Positions 21,085-33,765 of a DNA stretch of 64,000 bases are shown here, piece after piece; position 1 is the stretch's first letter, and the number at the start of each line of letters is the position of its first letter. A model generated the notes under the pieces. That model was given only the letters and a program-made list of their open reading frames with translations. It did no database searches and had not been told where the DNA came from. The stretch is from Aquilaria yunnanensis (lineage: Eukaryota > Streptophyta > Magnoliopsida > Malvales > Thymelaeaceae). Location of the stretch: contig CM077596.1 of assembly GCA_039654915.1 (NCBI GenBank), positions 48,854,501 to 48,918,500 on the forward strand, written 5' to 3'. The translations under genes were made by a program, and so were the position numbers.

Positions 21085-21400
21085 GAGAACCGACTTGAGA
21101 GTCACGGAGTACCGTATCCGCCGCTTAACCGGAAAAGTGGATCCTACTTTATTTCAATATCATAGATATTTCTTATCTTTGATATCCCATCAGGCTGACG
21201 TCGATCTAGTCCTTGATTATTGAATCCATTGTCCGTTTTTGACAAATTTTCAACGACAATATTTCTTGACTTTTGCCTTATCCTTGACCATAGCTATCTC
21301 TTATCTTGGATACTACTAAGCTGGCGTCAATCTTGTCCTTCCAGGTGTAGCCTCGATTATTGAATCGATTGCCAGGCTTTTGACCATATTGTCTACTTTA
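21085..21400 (-). promoter_or_regulatory. Upstream region of copy A with duplicated TGACG sites
   Basis: The leader word GTCACGGAGTACCGTATCC, shared with copies B and C, lies at 21100-21118. Further upstream a roughly 128-bp segment is present twice (about 21160-21285 and 21290-21415), each with CTTATCTT...CTGACGTC or CTGGCGTCAA, so TGACG-like sites occur on one strand or the other. No TATA like those of B and C was seen here. Confidence 0.4.
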
Positions 21401-22369
21401 TCCTTGAATTCCTGCTGGGGCTGGGTCCAGCGTATTAGCTGTGCATCCAGTGATAGATTGGTAAGAGCTAATATCATTGAGATCTCAGCTTATACTGTTG
21501 TAACAATGCTGTGGATGTGCTTCCCATTTGGTCCCGGTTATGCAAAAGTTATGTATGCATGATGTGAAATGCATGAATGTAATGCATGTGTAACTAATGG
21601 ATTTTTTTTTTTTTTACGAATTTATTTCTTCGTTTCTTTGTTTTACTGGATCCTCTTTGTGATAGCCTTCTCGGATTACCGTTGAATCTCTTTATGCTTC
21701 TCAGCTCTCGTCCATCATCTCGAAAGCTCAATTCTTTTTGAAAGTCCATTCACAGAAGTTTTTCTTGACTTGTTCCTAAATTTTGGTGTCAACTTCCTTA
21801 ACATTTTTCGCATCATGCTTTATACCTCTTCGGATACTCATTCTTTGTCATGGATTTGATACCATCAAAGGCTTAACTTTCAATGTCTCTTTGGCCATTT
21901 TCTTGTGGCCGTGTCGACACTTATTTATCGCCATGTTATAATTTGAATGATTGCTCTTTTTTAAACTCAGGTTCTGATCCATAAGACTTGCCCCCTTGTC
22001 TATTGAGCTTCTTTGTTGGCAGTATTCTTCTTACGCTTCGTAAGGACTTCATTGCCCCCCTGAATATGGTGTTTATGTGGATAAAAGGTATCATCTCGCC
22101 TTTGATTTATCAGAAGGTCGAGCATTTCTAGACCTTTGTGATGGTGCTTGATCATGAATATCTCTTACAAGAACCACATCTTCTTAAAGAAAGTCTCAAG
22201 CTATCTCCTCACTTTTAAGTCTACACACATTAATGAATAATGGTTTGGCCTTATAGAAAAAAAACTTTCATCAATTTGCAAAGCTTGACCGAGTAACTTA
22301 CAGTCTTTGTTTTTAATTAAAATATCCTGTCATTCTTCTTCTTTCCAACTCGAAGACATAAACTGTGCA

Positions 22370-22725
22370 ATGCAATAAGGTAGAAACATGATTCAAAATG
22401 ATAGCCTTTTAGCTGAATGAGGATGATATCAAGAGGTAAATATTAGGTGTGAGGAAAGTTAAGTTTGAATGTTTTTTGTGGTAGTCTTTTAGCTGAATGA
22501 GAATGATATTAAGAGGTAAATATTAGGTCTGAGGAAAGTTAAGTTTGAGTGGTGTGAAAGAAGGGTCTTTTAATACTACTCGTGAGCAGTATTAAATAAG
22601 GTAGAAACATGATTCACAATGATAGTCTTTTAGCTGAATGAGGATGTTAAGTCTGAAGAAAGTTAAGTTTAAGTGGTGTGAAAGAATGGTCATTTAATAC
22701 TACTCGTGAGCAGATTTGATTATGG
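22370..22725. repeat. Tandem triplication, about 120 bp
   Basis: Three diverged units with GATAGCCTTTTAGCTGAATG, then TTAGGTCTGAGGAAAGTTAA; two also share TTTAATACTACTCGTGAGCA. Confidence 0.75.
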
Positions 22726-23002
22726 TGAAAAACTCAATAGTGATGACCTCAAACTTGCCACCTTCTCTAGAAAGTTAGACCTCAACTGTTGCCCCCCAAT
22801 TATCGTGGTCTTTGTGTACGCTTGGTTTGAGGGTCGCTCTTGTCTTCTAAACTGCCTTTGCAGGTTTTCAGTCTAGAATCCATAGCTCACTTTTTCTTTG
22901 TTTTCTTTCTTTTGCTCTAACTTGAGACTTTTTTTTTGTTTCTTTGGTTTTTTTTTGTTTTTGTTTCTTTTTTTTTTGTATGAGCTATGGTAATGACATA
23001 CT

Positions 23003-23308
23003 TGATAACTCTCTTGAAGTGAAATGACTCAAGTGGCCTTGCTTGCTCGTGCTTATTCTCAGTCCTTTTTGGTTTTGAATTTTCCCTTGTCGCCTTTTGA
23101 TGGAAGGGATTAACTTCTTTCCTTTTGGAGTTTGTATTGCGGGGAACCGAGATCATAGCCCTCTTGAAGTGAGATGACTCAAGTGGCCTTGCTTGCTAGT
23201 GCTTGCTCTCAGTCCTTTTTAGTTTTAAATTTTCCCTTGTTGCCTTTTGATGGAAGGGATGAACTTCTTTTTCTTTTTGGAGTTTGTGTTGCGGAGAACT
23301 GGTAACCT
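23003..23308. repeat. Tandem duplication, about 155 bp
   Basis: Two copies of CTCTTGAAGTGAAATGACTC...TTGATGGAAGGGAT...TTGCGGGGAAC with few differences. Confidence 0.75.
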
Positions 23309-23550
23309 TTTCTTGTGTTGAGTATTCATGAGGATTGGGAGGCCATCGAAGGCATTTAATATGAGAGCTAACTTCTTTGGAAGCTAACCCCGGACTTCTT
23401 GCAAGGATGTCGATAACCACTGCGAATTTCCTTTTGAGGGTTAAGGTGCAACATTTGAAATCCTTCTTACTAGATTTGGCAGCACTTTCAAGATCACTAC
23501 TATTAAATTTCCCTTAACTTTCATTTTCACCCACGAGTAGTATCGTTTAG

Positions 23551-23842
23551 AAAGTAAAAGTGCGATGGCAATAATGGGTAGTGTAATGGCAAAGAGTGAG
23601 AGGTAGATGTAAAATGGAATTTTTGGTAAAGAGTGGTAGAAATGCGCATATTAAATCTTTTTGTTGGACAACAAAAAGAATACCAGGTGCCAAAAAGTAA
23701 AATGTGATGGGAATAATGGATAATGTATTGGCAAAAAATGAGAGATAGGGGAAAAAATGGAATTTTTTTTTTTTGGTAAAAAGTGGTAGAATGCACACAT
23801 TACATCTTTTTGTTGGACAAGAGAAAGAATACCAAGTGCCCA
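23551..23842. repeat. Tandem duplication, about 146 bp
   Basis: Two copies of AAAAGTGCGATGGCAATAATG...TCTTTTTGTTGGACAA...GAATACCAGGTGCC. Confidence 0.75.
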
Positions 23843-24190
23843 TTTAACAAAGACTACACCCTAGATTCTGAACTAAATCTAGGAGATTTTTACAATTAAA
23901 TTACTTTTGCAAGCTTTCGAAGATACAAGTTCATTCAAAGGATTCCCTGTCATTCAAAAGTGTGTGCAGACTGTTAGGTCGGATTTGACTTGGAGCCCTT
24001 CCAAAATCAATGTAATTCCAGCTCAAAATCTTCACTTTCAATTACCAATCACATCGGTCCTAGCAACTTGGACTCGGCTAACTGTTGGACCTTGAGTTTT
24101 CAGTGTCGCACAATTTTCAGTTAGATGCGCGATTGAACCTTTTTGGTAATCACATTTGGCATTTGGGTCACACCAACTTGGAAGAGAAGG

Positions 24191-25425
24191 TCACTTGGCC
24201 TTTGCTACCGTTGATATGGATGATAGCAGAATGTCTTCTTCAGCAAAGACTGTGATTATCTTTCCTTCAATAATGAATTTCATTTTTTGGTTTAATGAGG
24301 AGGGAATTGCTCCGGCCATATGAATCCATGGTCTTCCCAACAGACAAGTATAAGAAGGATTAATGTCCATAACTTGGAATATGATGTGGAAGCTACAAGG
24401 GCCGATCCCTATTGGCAGCTCTATTTCTCCAACAACATCTCTATTCGTCCCGTCAAATGCTCGAACGGTGATATGACTGTTGTTGAGGTATGATGGGTCT
24501 ATACCAAACTTGTGTAGGGTTTCAAGTGGCATTATGTTTAGAGCTGACCCATTATCGATAAGAACTTTAGCCATAATTCGATCTTTGTACTTAACCGAAA
24601 TATGTAGAGCCTTAAAGTAACCCTTTCCTTCTGCTGGTATCTCATCGTCAGTGAATGTGATGAGATTCTGTGCTATGATGTTGTTGACGAGGTGGTCAAA
24701 ATTATTCACTGAAATATGTGGCTCAACATGGGCCTTATTCAAGACTTTGAGGAGGGTTTCTAGATGATCATCAGAGTTTAAGAGTAGTGAAAGTATGGAC
24801 ATCTTTACTGGCAGGTGGTTTAACTGCTTCACGATGCTGTACTCACTTTGTTTTATGAGTTTGAGAAACTCAGTAGCTTGTTCATCTGTTACGGCTCGAG
24901 GCATCTCTTGCTCTTTGGATGTATTTGTATCAAGAGGTCCACTTATCGTAATGTTCTTATCTTGTTGGAGCTTGTTCATTTGCTCCGGAGAATAACACCG
25001 ACCACTTCTAGTCATGCTCCCAACTTCTAATGGAGTTGATGTGATGTTGGAAGTGTAATCATAGCTCCATGGAACAGTTTTGTCTGATTTGTAGGGGAAT
25101 AGCCTTGGGACTTGAATTCTTAAAGGCTTAAGAGTAGGTTTTGAAATTGGTATGACTAGTGGTCTTGGCATAGCATTGACTTCTTGTTCTTTAATGATCA
25201 CATTCACATCGTCATCTTTATCTGACATAAAAACGATGAGTTGAGATGAGTCTATGAGTCTTTGCAGATTCTCACGAAATTCTGAGCATTCCTGGCTAGA
25301 ATGACTCTTACTGTCATGAAAGTTGCACCATTCCTCATCCTCGACTTCTTCATGTCCAAAAAAGGTTTTCCCATGATAATTCTTTCTTTCACAAGGCATG
25401 AATATACATGCTTAAGAGGGGTTAT
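24191..25425 (-). pseudogene. Ogre/Tat-type gag C-terminus and aspartic protease
   Basis: The open frame carries a gag-end motif WCNFHDSKSHSSQEC (about 25300-25340). A retroviral-type aspartic protease follows with VLIDNGSALNIMP (active site D-N-G-S in place of DTGA, usual for this plant lineage), HITVRAFDGTNRDVVGEIEL, and QVMDINPSYTCLLGRPWIH. The protease would process the Gag-Pol polyprotein. The frame ends at 24191 shortly after EEDILLSS, just where the link to reverse transcriptase should start. It is out of frame with the upstream gag frame, with a shift near 25400-25440, so the polyprotein is broken. Confidence 0.85.
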
Positions 25426-26274
25426 GATATCATTGACTGACTTCCTTATCAACCGGTGTTCTTTTATCATATTGACTGGTTTTGCTTGATGAGGCGGCAA
25501 TGGATTGTGAGTGACGTTTGGTTCATCGGAAAAGTCCAACCGTTTTGACTCGATTAATTGTTGGACTATGCGTTTCAATGTTATGCAATTTTCCAGGCCA
25601 TGGCCTGTAACGCCATCATGATATGGGCAAGTTATGTTGGGGTCATACCACTTTGGATATGGGGGTTCGAATGACTTTGTAGGAATTGTACGGATAAGTT
25701 GTCTTTTAATGAGTTTTGGATACAACTCAGTGTAAGTCATAGGAATTGACGCAAAGACTTCTCTTTGTCTTCGTGCAGGTACTGGAGGGGTCAGAACAGG
25801 TGGCTGTAATTGATTAGGCCTGTTGAAAGGATAATTGTTGGGCCTATTGGTATAATAGGATAGGCGAGGCCCAGTAGCCAGAGTACCGACGAGGGGAATC
25901 CCTCTTCCGCATCCTATTTGTTGTACTTCCTCATCCTTTCTTCTGGATGGTCCTCCTCTTTTCATAGGATCGTTAAAGGATTCAGTAATCTTCCCAGTCC
26001 TAATCCCATGCTCGATCCTTTCTCCAGACATGACAACGTCAGAGAAATTAGCTGCCGAATTGGCAATGAGTTTGTCATAATATGGGTACTTCAGCATCTG
26101 AACAAATAAAGTAACAATTTCTCTTTCTGTCATGGGTGGCTGAACCTGTGCTTCTTTGATGGGAACTTGAATTGCTTTCCCCTTGATTAGCTCTATCAAT
26201 TGTCTCATTTGTTCGGCCATACTTTCTATCTTGGACTCCATCTCTATGAGACGTCCTTCGATTTGTTCTGCCAT
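25426..26274 (-). pseudogene. Gag, internally deleted
   Basis: It starts MAEQIEGRLIEMESKIESM, an N-terminal coiled coil. By residue 40 it passes directly to AQVQPPMTEREIVTLFVQML, which in full-length relatives lies far into gag after the capsid core. Next come YPYYDKLIANSAANFSDVV, GERIEHGIR and CPYHDGVTGHGLENC with QLIESKRLDF. The expected long central segment (FDGT...W...RW) is absent, implying an in-frame deletion of most of the capsid domain. Gag normally forms the retrotransposon particle; this one could at best interact with particles made by a partner element. Confidence 0.75.
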
Positions 26275-27137
26275 TAATCTTGTTTGGAGCCGAGTTGAAT
26301 ATCGGTGTTGAGGTCCAATTTTATCCTTTTTAAAGTAAGATTTATTTTATTAGACTCTTCATGTATGTGATTTATGCAATGGATGCAAGCATGCAATGAG
26401 TGAGTTTGATTATCCACTATCGTGAAACTTCAAGACTTTTAGTTGTTATTTAGAAAGATCAAAAGTTATTACAGTTTAATGCGTGGTTTTGATGCATGAA
26501 GAATAATTGCACTAAATAGAAGTACAAGGAAAGAAAAATAAGGTTATTAATGAGTTAATAGCAATTAACAACTCATGAACTATTATGGAAAAATGAATTA
26601 AAACCATAAATATTAGGCACGAAGAAAATAAAAGTGTAGAGCAACAACATAGTATAACAAGGACATGCTTATGGCGTTGGTAAATGGGAGGAATACTATG
26701 GTCAGTTCTATGGTAAAGTGGGGAGTTCTATATGCATTAGGTGGTTTATCAAAAGGTCGAGGGTAGTTCCCGAATCCCATCACTAAATTATAATGACGGC
26801 CCAATTCCTTACCCTCTAGGGTTTATGTAAGGAAAGGATTAATTCGAGTCGTAGCTTTTCGTGGGCCCATGTAGAGACTAACCGTCACATAAGGCAATAC
26901 ATTACTTTGCTGCTTTGAAACCGGTGAAGGCTTGGAGACCATGGCCTCACAAGGACAACAACACCAATTCCGCTTAGAAAGAATCGTGTTCGATTTGAGG
27001 AAGCTTGGGTATAGAGCTTCATATTGTGAATGCATTATGCATGTTTATCTAAGTAAATGTAACATATAAATCCACATAATAATAAGCAAAGTAAATAAAA
27101 AAAAATCAACTTCTAGGCTCGACTCACTATCATCGAC
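26275..27137 (-). other. 5' untranslated leader of the Ogre-like element
   Basis: Sequence between primer site and gag. Short minus-strand frames (26823-27035, 26613-26804) show no domain. Long leaders, sometimes with an extra ORF, are usual in Ogre elements; none is convincing here. Confidence 0.5.
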
Positions 27138-27155
27138 TCCCCAGTGGAGTCGCCA
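27138..27155 (-). other. Primer binding site, tRNA-Arg type
   Basis: The minus strand reads TGGCGACTCCACTGGGGA, 3 nt after the 5' LTR. It is complementary to a tRNA 3' end UCCCCAGUGGAGUCGCCA, which fits the acceptor and T-arm of a plant tRNA-Arg, the primer described for Ogre elements. It fixes the direction of the element. Confidence 0.85.
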
Positions 27156-29769
27156 AGCTGTGGCAACGTGCGGGTCGTTTTCGGGAGTCGCCATCAATCG
27201 GTTTTCGCTCAGGTCGATTGGACACCTAAAAATGGTCTGCGAGAGTTCGGGGGTTCGGGAGTACGGTTACGCTAAAACAATATTGTTATAGCGCCCAAAA
27301 AAATTTGGCACCTTAGTTAATTTTAATTTTGTTTTGCTTTACTTTTAAAAAATTTTCAGTTAATTTTCAAAACCAGGAATTTTAACTGAATTATTTAGTC
27401 GGATGCGAATTTTTGGTAATTAATTTGTATAAAATTTGATATTTCCGAACCATGGACTCTGCCGAGTCACCCGGATACGGAAGCTTGATTTCCGAACCAT
27501 GGACTCTGCCGAGTCACCCGGACACGGAATTTGATGAAATTTTATATAATTTAATCTATATCGTAAATATGGATTTTCATCTTTTTTATTTAATTTTTAT
27601 TCAATTAAATTAAAAAGTTGATACTTTCCAAACCGTGGATCATGCTGGATCATCCGGATATAGAAATTATTTTAATTTTTTGTTAATTGTTTAATTCTTA
27701 TTTTTTTTATGGAATTAATTATTAGTTTAATTATTAATTTATAAGTCTTGTTATTTATGAAATTTTAGATTTGTTAATGATCTTTAATGTTAACTAATTT
27801 AAAAATATATTTTTTTTGTTTATTTCTTTTTTTATATTTTTTACTTCTTTTCTTTCTTTCTTTTTATTTTTTTTCATTTGTTTATTCTTTTGTCTGTTCT
27901 TTTTCTTTTACTTTCTTTTCTTTCTTTCTTTTCTTTTTCTTATTCTTTTCCTTTAATTTTCTTTTTCTTGTTTAATGAAAGATATTTATTATTTAATTTT
28001 TAAGTAATTAAGGAACCAAAAATAATTTTTTAATTGCCTAATATCAAGATTCTTTATTTAATAAAGAAATCAAACAGTTATATAATTTTTAAAAAAATTA
28101 TTTTTAATATCAAGATTTTATTTATTTATTAATGAAAACAAAAGAGTTATATATTTCTAAAAATTTTGATATTCATGTATTTGATTTTTGTTCTTTTTGT
28201 TTGATAAAAGATGAAGCAAAAAGTAATTATTAAAATTTTATTTATTTAATAAAGAAAGCAAAGATTTATATGTATATTTTAAACATAAAAGAAAAGTCTT
28301 GATATTTATATATTTTATTTTTTTGATAAAAGATTAACCAAAAAGTGATTATTTAATAAAGAAACCAAAGATTTATATGTATATTTTAAAAATAAAAGTA
28401 AAGTCTTGATATTTATATATTTTATTTTTGATAAAAGATTAACCAAAAAGTGCTTATTTAATAAAGAAACCAAAGATTTATATGTATATTTTAAAAATAA
28501 AAGTAAAGTCTTGATATTTATATATTTTATTTTTGATGTAAGATTTTTAAAGTAATTATCTAATTTATATGTCTAAAAAAAATCTAATTAATAAGTCTAA
28601 AATATTAAAGAGAATTTAGTTTTTTTTATTATTTTTATTTTTATTAAAAATCATTTGGCTAAGATTTTTATTTTGTTTAATAAAGGAATCAAAAAGTTAT
28701 ATTTTAAAAGAAATAAGTAAAATATAAAGTCTTAATTTTATATATTTTTATTCTTAAAAAATTTTGTTTCCATTTTTTTTATTCTTTTTACTGGATAAAA
28801 GTTAAAGTAACTATTAAAAATTAATTTTATTTTAAAAATATTTTTTATTCTCCAAACCATTGGATCATTTGGACATGGAGTTGAATTTTTTATTAATTTT
28901 TTATTTAATGAATTTTAGTCATAATTTTTATTGAATTTTATTATTATTTTATTATTTTTCTTGAATTTTTAATTATTATTACTTTAGAAATATATTTAAA
29001 AAAAATAGAATTGATTTTTTTTGTATTTTTAGAATTATTTAATTATGATTTTTTTTAATAACTTTAATAAAAAGGAATAAAAGGTTAACTTTTTGTTGTT
29101 TTTTTAAAGAAATAATAAATAAAAACATGTGTTCCAAATAATAAAAAAAATTGTTGGCTTTTAAAAATGATTTTTATTATCCTTAAAAATAATTATTCAC
29201 AAAAAATTATTTAATTATTATAATTAAAAGTGAAATAAATTTAACCACCTAAAAAAATTATATAAAGTAAATAAAAGGACAATTAATAATAATAAAGTGG
29301 GGCTTTTTGGCCAATTACTTTAAAAATAAATAAATAGGAGGTATAACCTTCCATGAATAATAATAATGATAATAATAATAATAATAATAATAAAAGTTAG
29401 CAAAGTTAGTTGTTAATGTTAATGACAATAATAATAAAAGTTAGTAATGTTAGTTGTGTTAATTGTTAACAATAATAACAACAATAATAATAAAAGTTAG
29501 TAAAGTTAGTAAGTTAGTAAGTTAATAATAATAACAATAATAAAAGGTTAGTAAAGTTAGTAAGTTAGTAAGTTAATAATAAAAATAATAAATGTTAGTA
29601 ATAATAACAACAATAAATAATAAACAAGTAAAATATAAAAAAAAGTTAATAATTAGTTTTCTGCAAGGATAAAGAAAAGGTGAGTGACTCAAATGAAAGG
29701 AATTGAAAAGATAAAGGATTAAACAGGGGTTTCACCCCAAAAATTAAAACTTGAATTTTGAATTACCAG

Positions 29770-30035
29770 GGAAACAGAGGCACAGACGCGCGCGCAGGGG
29801 GGGGCCGGGGGAGGCAGCTGGCGGCCAGGCCAGGGGCGACGACGGCGTGAGGCGGCGGCGAGACGTACGACGGCGCGACGGAACGGAGGGCGAAGGGAGA
29901 GGGGAGGAGGAGAAGGGCCGACGGCGTTCGCGGCGGAGACGGAGAAAAAAGGTGGCTGACGGCGAGGAGGGGTGGGGCGGCGAGGACGGCGGGACGACGG
30001 CGACGGCGACGGGTGAGGAAGAAAAGCGGTGAACG
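29770..30035 (-). promoter_or_regulatory. CpG-rich leader island of the 5' LTR
   Basis: Counterpart of 14935-15190, with runs such as GACGGCGACGGCGACGG. CpG is still abundant, with little visible decay to TG/CA, in both LTRs. Confidence 0.6.
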
Positions 30036-30218
30036 GAGAAAGAGAGAGAAAACGGGAACAGTGGGGACAGGGGCTAAAACATGAAAAGAGGAACTTTTGA
30101 GTTTTCTGGGAAGAGGGAGAAGAAGGCCAGGGACTAATGCTGTAATGTTTTCTTTTTTTGAAACGAAGCTCTAAGCTTGATCTATTTTTTTTATCTATGT
30201 TAAGCCACAGATTTGGAC

Positions 30219-30229
30219 CCCCATTTATA
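30219..30229 (-). promoter_or_regulatory. TATA box of the 5' LTR
   Basis: The minus strand reads TATAAATGGGG, about 540 bp from the LTR start and upstream of the CpG-rich leader. It is the likely main promoter of the element. Confidence 0.65.
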
Positions 30230-30774
30230 GGGGAATGGGTGATTGACTGTTCATAATTAAAAATTAATTAAATTCAAACTTATCTCTTATTTTGGTAAAA
30301 TGATAGTTTCAGTCCTTTACGTCTCTTTGATTCTGGATAAGTTCCTGAAGCTTCTGATTTTGACAATTTTGTCGTTTTCTGTTAATTTGGGCCAGAACCG
30401 TTAATCTGGCCCAAAAATGATGCAAAAAATTACTAAATGATCCTGGAACTTTCAGATTTTGTCAATTTTTCTCAAAACTTCTCAATTTTCTCATTTTTAC
30501 CCCAAACTTTTTAATTTTGTCATTTTTAATAATAATTAATTAATTTTTTTTTAATTAATTTTTTGAACTTTAATTTTTTGGATATACACACATAGATATT
30601 AACTTAACAAAATGCCCCTCCCCCAAAACTACTTAATTTAATTTTCTCTTTGTATAATAAATTTTAATTAATTAATATTTATTTTTTAATTAATTTTTTT
30701 ATTTATTTTATTATTATTATTTTTATTATTTTTTTACAGAAAAAGGGTCGACGAAATTGGGTGTCAACAATAAT

Positions 30775-31557
30775 AATTTGTCACAATCTCATAGTCAATA
30801 AACACTGTAGATAAGGAATCCTTTACCCACAATCAGCCAAGCCGTTGCCTTTACCTTTCTTCTCCTTCCTCGATCTTTCATACTTTCTTTAGCTTTTTCT
30901 GTGGTTGCCGAGAAAGTACAACTCTCGTCAACAGCCCGTCAGCGGAGGCTCAGGCTCTAATGGCCAGACATAAAAATCAATGGGGGTTATGTTGCCAATG
31001 GCTAATCTCACCAAGCGATCGGACCTAGGGTTTGTAAGGAAGAACCAATGGTTAACCTCAAATACCTATCTGGAGAGAAGCTATGATCTGCCTTTGACTG
31101 TGGTGAACAAAGAACAGAAACCTGACGAATCTCGCATTCTCTCTGGATTCACCAATAAGACCTTCCCTCAAAATCCCCTCTTCACAGCACTTCCCCTCCT
31201 GTGAATTTGTTAACCTTTTATGCCTGAATGATAGGTATAAGGCTTCATCCCGTAACCTATATTTCATCTTTAATGTAAAAACCTCTTGATGATAAAATTG
31301 TAAACCTTAATTCCAAATAACTTAACCACTGAAAATATAGGAGAAGGTTAAAATTTTACCCAAAGTCCAATCTCCTAATCCGACGGTCGATGGTAGGGGC
31401 ACAACAATACGCCCCTGGTATTTTAGAAAGGTCCATTTGAAAGGACATATGATTGTGTTTGTTGGGAGTTTTTACACTCAACCGCGGAACATATTGGATT
31501 CGACAAAAAATGGAGAGACTAGGTGGTGAATTATCTGAAATCAACCCCATCCCTTGA
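30775..31557. other. Flank of the retrotransposon, no gene assigned
   Basis: Continuation of the DNA interrupted at 12252. A frame at 30980-31204 (+) has no recognisable domain. It may be the 5' end of the older Ulp1/transposase element. Nothing firm. Confidence 0.35.
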
Positions 31558-33511
31558 GTTTACAAGAAAGCAAGGTTTTTCAAACTGTCTTAATCATAGG
31601 AAAATGGATTGAAATAATTATTTCCTATGAAAAAAATCATCACAAAAAATAGTAGGAATTAATAGTGTTGAAAATAATACTCGTTAAATAATCAACGAGC
31701 CTACGATGATTTTTTGATGCTTACATTTCCTACAATTTTCTAATATTAGATTTCATAATTACAGTGGGCTATTATTCCTACGATTTTCTAATGTTTTCTC
31801 ATCTGACAATTTTCACAGATTCTCTTCCTATGATTTTGTGACAGCCGTATTTCCTATGATTTTTTGACCATTGGTCATTATGTTTTTTTATTTTGTATAT
31901 ATTGATATATGATTGTAAATATATAATTTAATTACTAGGAGAATAACTGTATATATTGATATATTTGTTTAATTACTACGAAGAGAATAATTTTATTCCT
32001 AACATAATCTTATTAACACATATTAATTTTATTCCTAATTAAGGAAATAAACTCACAACATGTAATTAATTATAGGAGTAAAAAAAAAACAAATTAAAAA
32101 ACACCTAATTATTACTAACTATCAACATCTAATTAAATAGAACTAAAAACATGTAATTAATATCAACTAACAACATCTAATTAACACCTACATTATTACA
32201 AGTCTATGCATGTGTGTATGTGTGTACATATATACAAGTAATTAAATTAAAAGAAGAAAAAAAGCATAACTAGAACAAAGGAGCCATAGAAAGGTTGAGC
32301 AGGAGAGGAGATGGGGATTTGGGGGTGACGTGAAGAGGATAAGGGCCTAGATATTTATAAGCAGATAGTGATGACTCAGTTATGACATTTCCTATGATAT
32401 TCTTACGATTTCTAAGGAGTTTTTTCAAATGATTTTAAGTTGATTTAGGGTTAACGTCTCAAAATCGTACAAAATACTTTTCACAACTACCAAATTTTAA
32501 TTAATTTTTCTTTCCCATCCCAAAATTCTCTCCCTAATTTCAATTTTTTCTTTTCCCACTCTTGTTCCTACATTTTTTCTATAATTTTCCTAGGACTACA
32601 CAAAGCTATTTTAGACAATTTGAGTCAATTTTTTACAATCATCTTAAAATCCTTACAAATATTTAAGATGATTTTCCCACTATTTTTAATAAATTAGTAG
32701 GAAATTAGTGGTACATTAAAAGATTAAATGAGAACAGTGGGAAGTTAAAAGATTAAATGAGTACATTAGTTGAAAATTAAATGATTAAATAAATACTTTA
32801 ATTTACTAAAATATTATGTTTGTTATTTATTAACAAAATCACGGACAAATAATCAAAGGTTCAATGAATAAATGTTTACATAACAACTACATGCTTTCTT
32901 ACAAATTTAGTATTCAAAAAACACCAATATATATTCAAAAAACACCAATATATATTCAAAAAATAGTTGACATACAAATCACTAACCTCAATATGAAAGA
33001 TTCTTCAATAGCACTATACACGAAAAAATGAATACCCAGAATGCGTAGAATTAGCTAAAGCAAAAGGGCAAAGGGACCAATGGCTGGGAGAAATACGTAT
33101 GAAAATCGTAGCATAATGGTAACAAAAGTGAAAATGAAGGAAAATCAAAGAATGCTTTTTCCTACGATTTTCAAATGAAAGTTTATGTAACAAAATTATT
33201 CGCAACAAAATCGTAGGAAAAATTATTCGTAGAAAAATCATAGAAAGCTTTTTATATGACTTTCCAATGACTTTAGTTTCCTCAATTTTCCCCCTATCGT
33301 CACACGCTTGCCCATGCTTATTTCCCATTAAGTTATTCTGTCACATTTTTTATGATTTTTAACATCGCATTACAAGGAGTAGCAAAATCGTAGGATAAAT
33401 GCCCATTGACTAATCAACCCTAACATTTTAGATGGTTTTTTTTATAATTTTCTTTTCCTATGATTAAAATTGTAACATTCATGCATAGAAAATATCCCTC
33501 CCCTTGTAGTG
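31558..33511. mobile_element. CACTA-like non-autonomous element (tentative)
   Basis: The right end, read inwards on the minus strand, is CACTACAAGGGGAGGG, then TTAATCATAGGAAAA. The left end has TTTACAAGAAAGCAAGG, then CTTAATCATAGGAAAA. Many CCTATGATTTT and AAAATCGTAGG words crowd both ends (31600-31870 and 33100-33480), like the subterminal repeats of CACTA elements. The left terminus has lost its CAC and the 3-bp flanks (TGA and ATT) do not match. There is no transposase. Confidence 0.5.
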
Positions 33512-33765
33512 ATTTGCTATAGAGGAAGGGATTTGACAAAGGGATTCAATGTCATCGTTCCTATTTTTACTAGTGGTGAAGGCACTAAATGTGATGATTA
33601 AACAAGCAGTGGAGCAAGGGATTTTCAGAGGTGTGAGAGTTGGCATGGATGTTGTGATAATTTCCCATTTACAATATGCTAATTATATCTTATTTAAAGA
33701 GTTGGATGATAAGAATATATTGAATCTTAAACATATTTTGGATTATTTTTAGATGATTTCAAGTC

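Larger units (their letters stand above)
21416..24190. other. Non-coding internal region where pol would be expected
   Basis: Downstream of the protease on the sense strand one expects reverse transcriptase, RNase H and integrase. No such motif is visible in either strand. The region holds three local duplications: 22370-22725 (three units with CTTTTAGCTGAATGAG and GGAAAGTTAAGTTTGA), 23003-23308 (two units of about 155 bp) and 23551-23842 (two units of about 146 bp). Short frames in it arise from these repeats. Confidence 0.6.
12253..30769 (-). mobile_element. Ogre/Tat-like LTR retrotransposon, non-autonomous, with accessory genes
   Basis: The 18,517-bp element is bounded by two long LTRs starting TG and ending CA. 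It is flanked by a perfect 5-bp target duplication, ATAAT (12248-12252 and 30770-30774). Orientation is minus: the primer site (27138-27155), gag, protease, accessory genes, hairpin repeats and polypurine tract (16050-16064) follow in that order. The aspartic protease sequence and tRNA-Arg-type primer are typical of the Ogre/Tat branch of Ty3/gypsy. No reverse transcriptase, RNase H or integrase is recognisable in the 3.2 kb after the protease, and most of the gag core is missing. It would need a partner element for mobility. Matching LTRs with intact TSD suggest a fairly recent insertion compared with most neighbours. Confidence 0.9.
27159..30769 (-). repeat. 5' LTR of the Ogre-like element (right in window)
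   Basis: 3611 bp, TG...CA, nearly the same as 12253-16049. It has a private duplication of about 57 bp around 27437-27525 (ATTTCCGAACCATGGACTCTG twice). It lacks about 120 bp near 30525 and one half of the third dyad near 28860. As the 5' LTR it would supply the promoter for the whole element. Confidence 0.92.

Noticed and set aside
31555..33514. Fully resolved CACTA transposon
   Set aside because: The right end is CACTA-like but the left end lacks CAC and the flanking triplets TGA and ATT do not match, so only a tentative call is kept.
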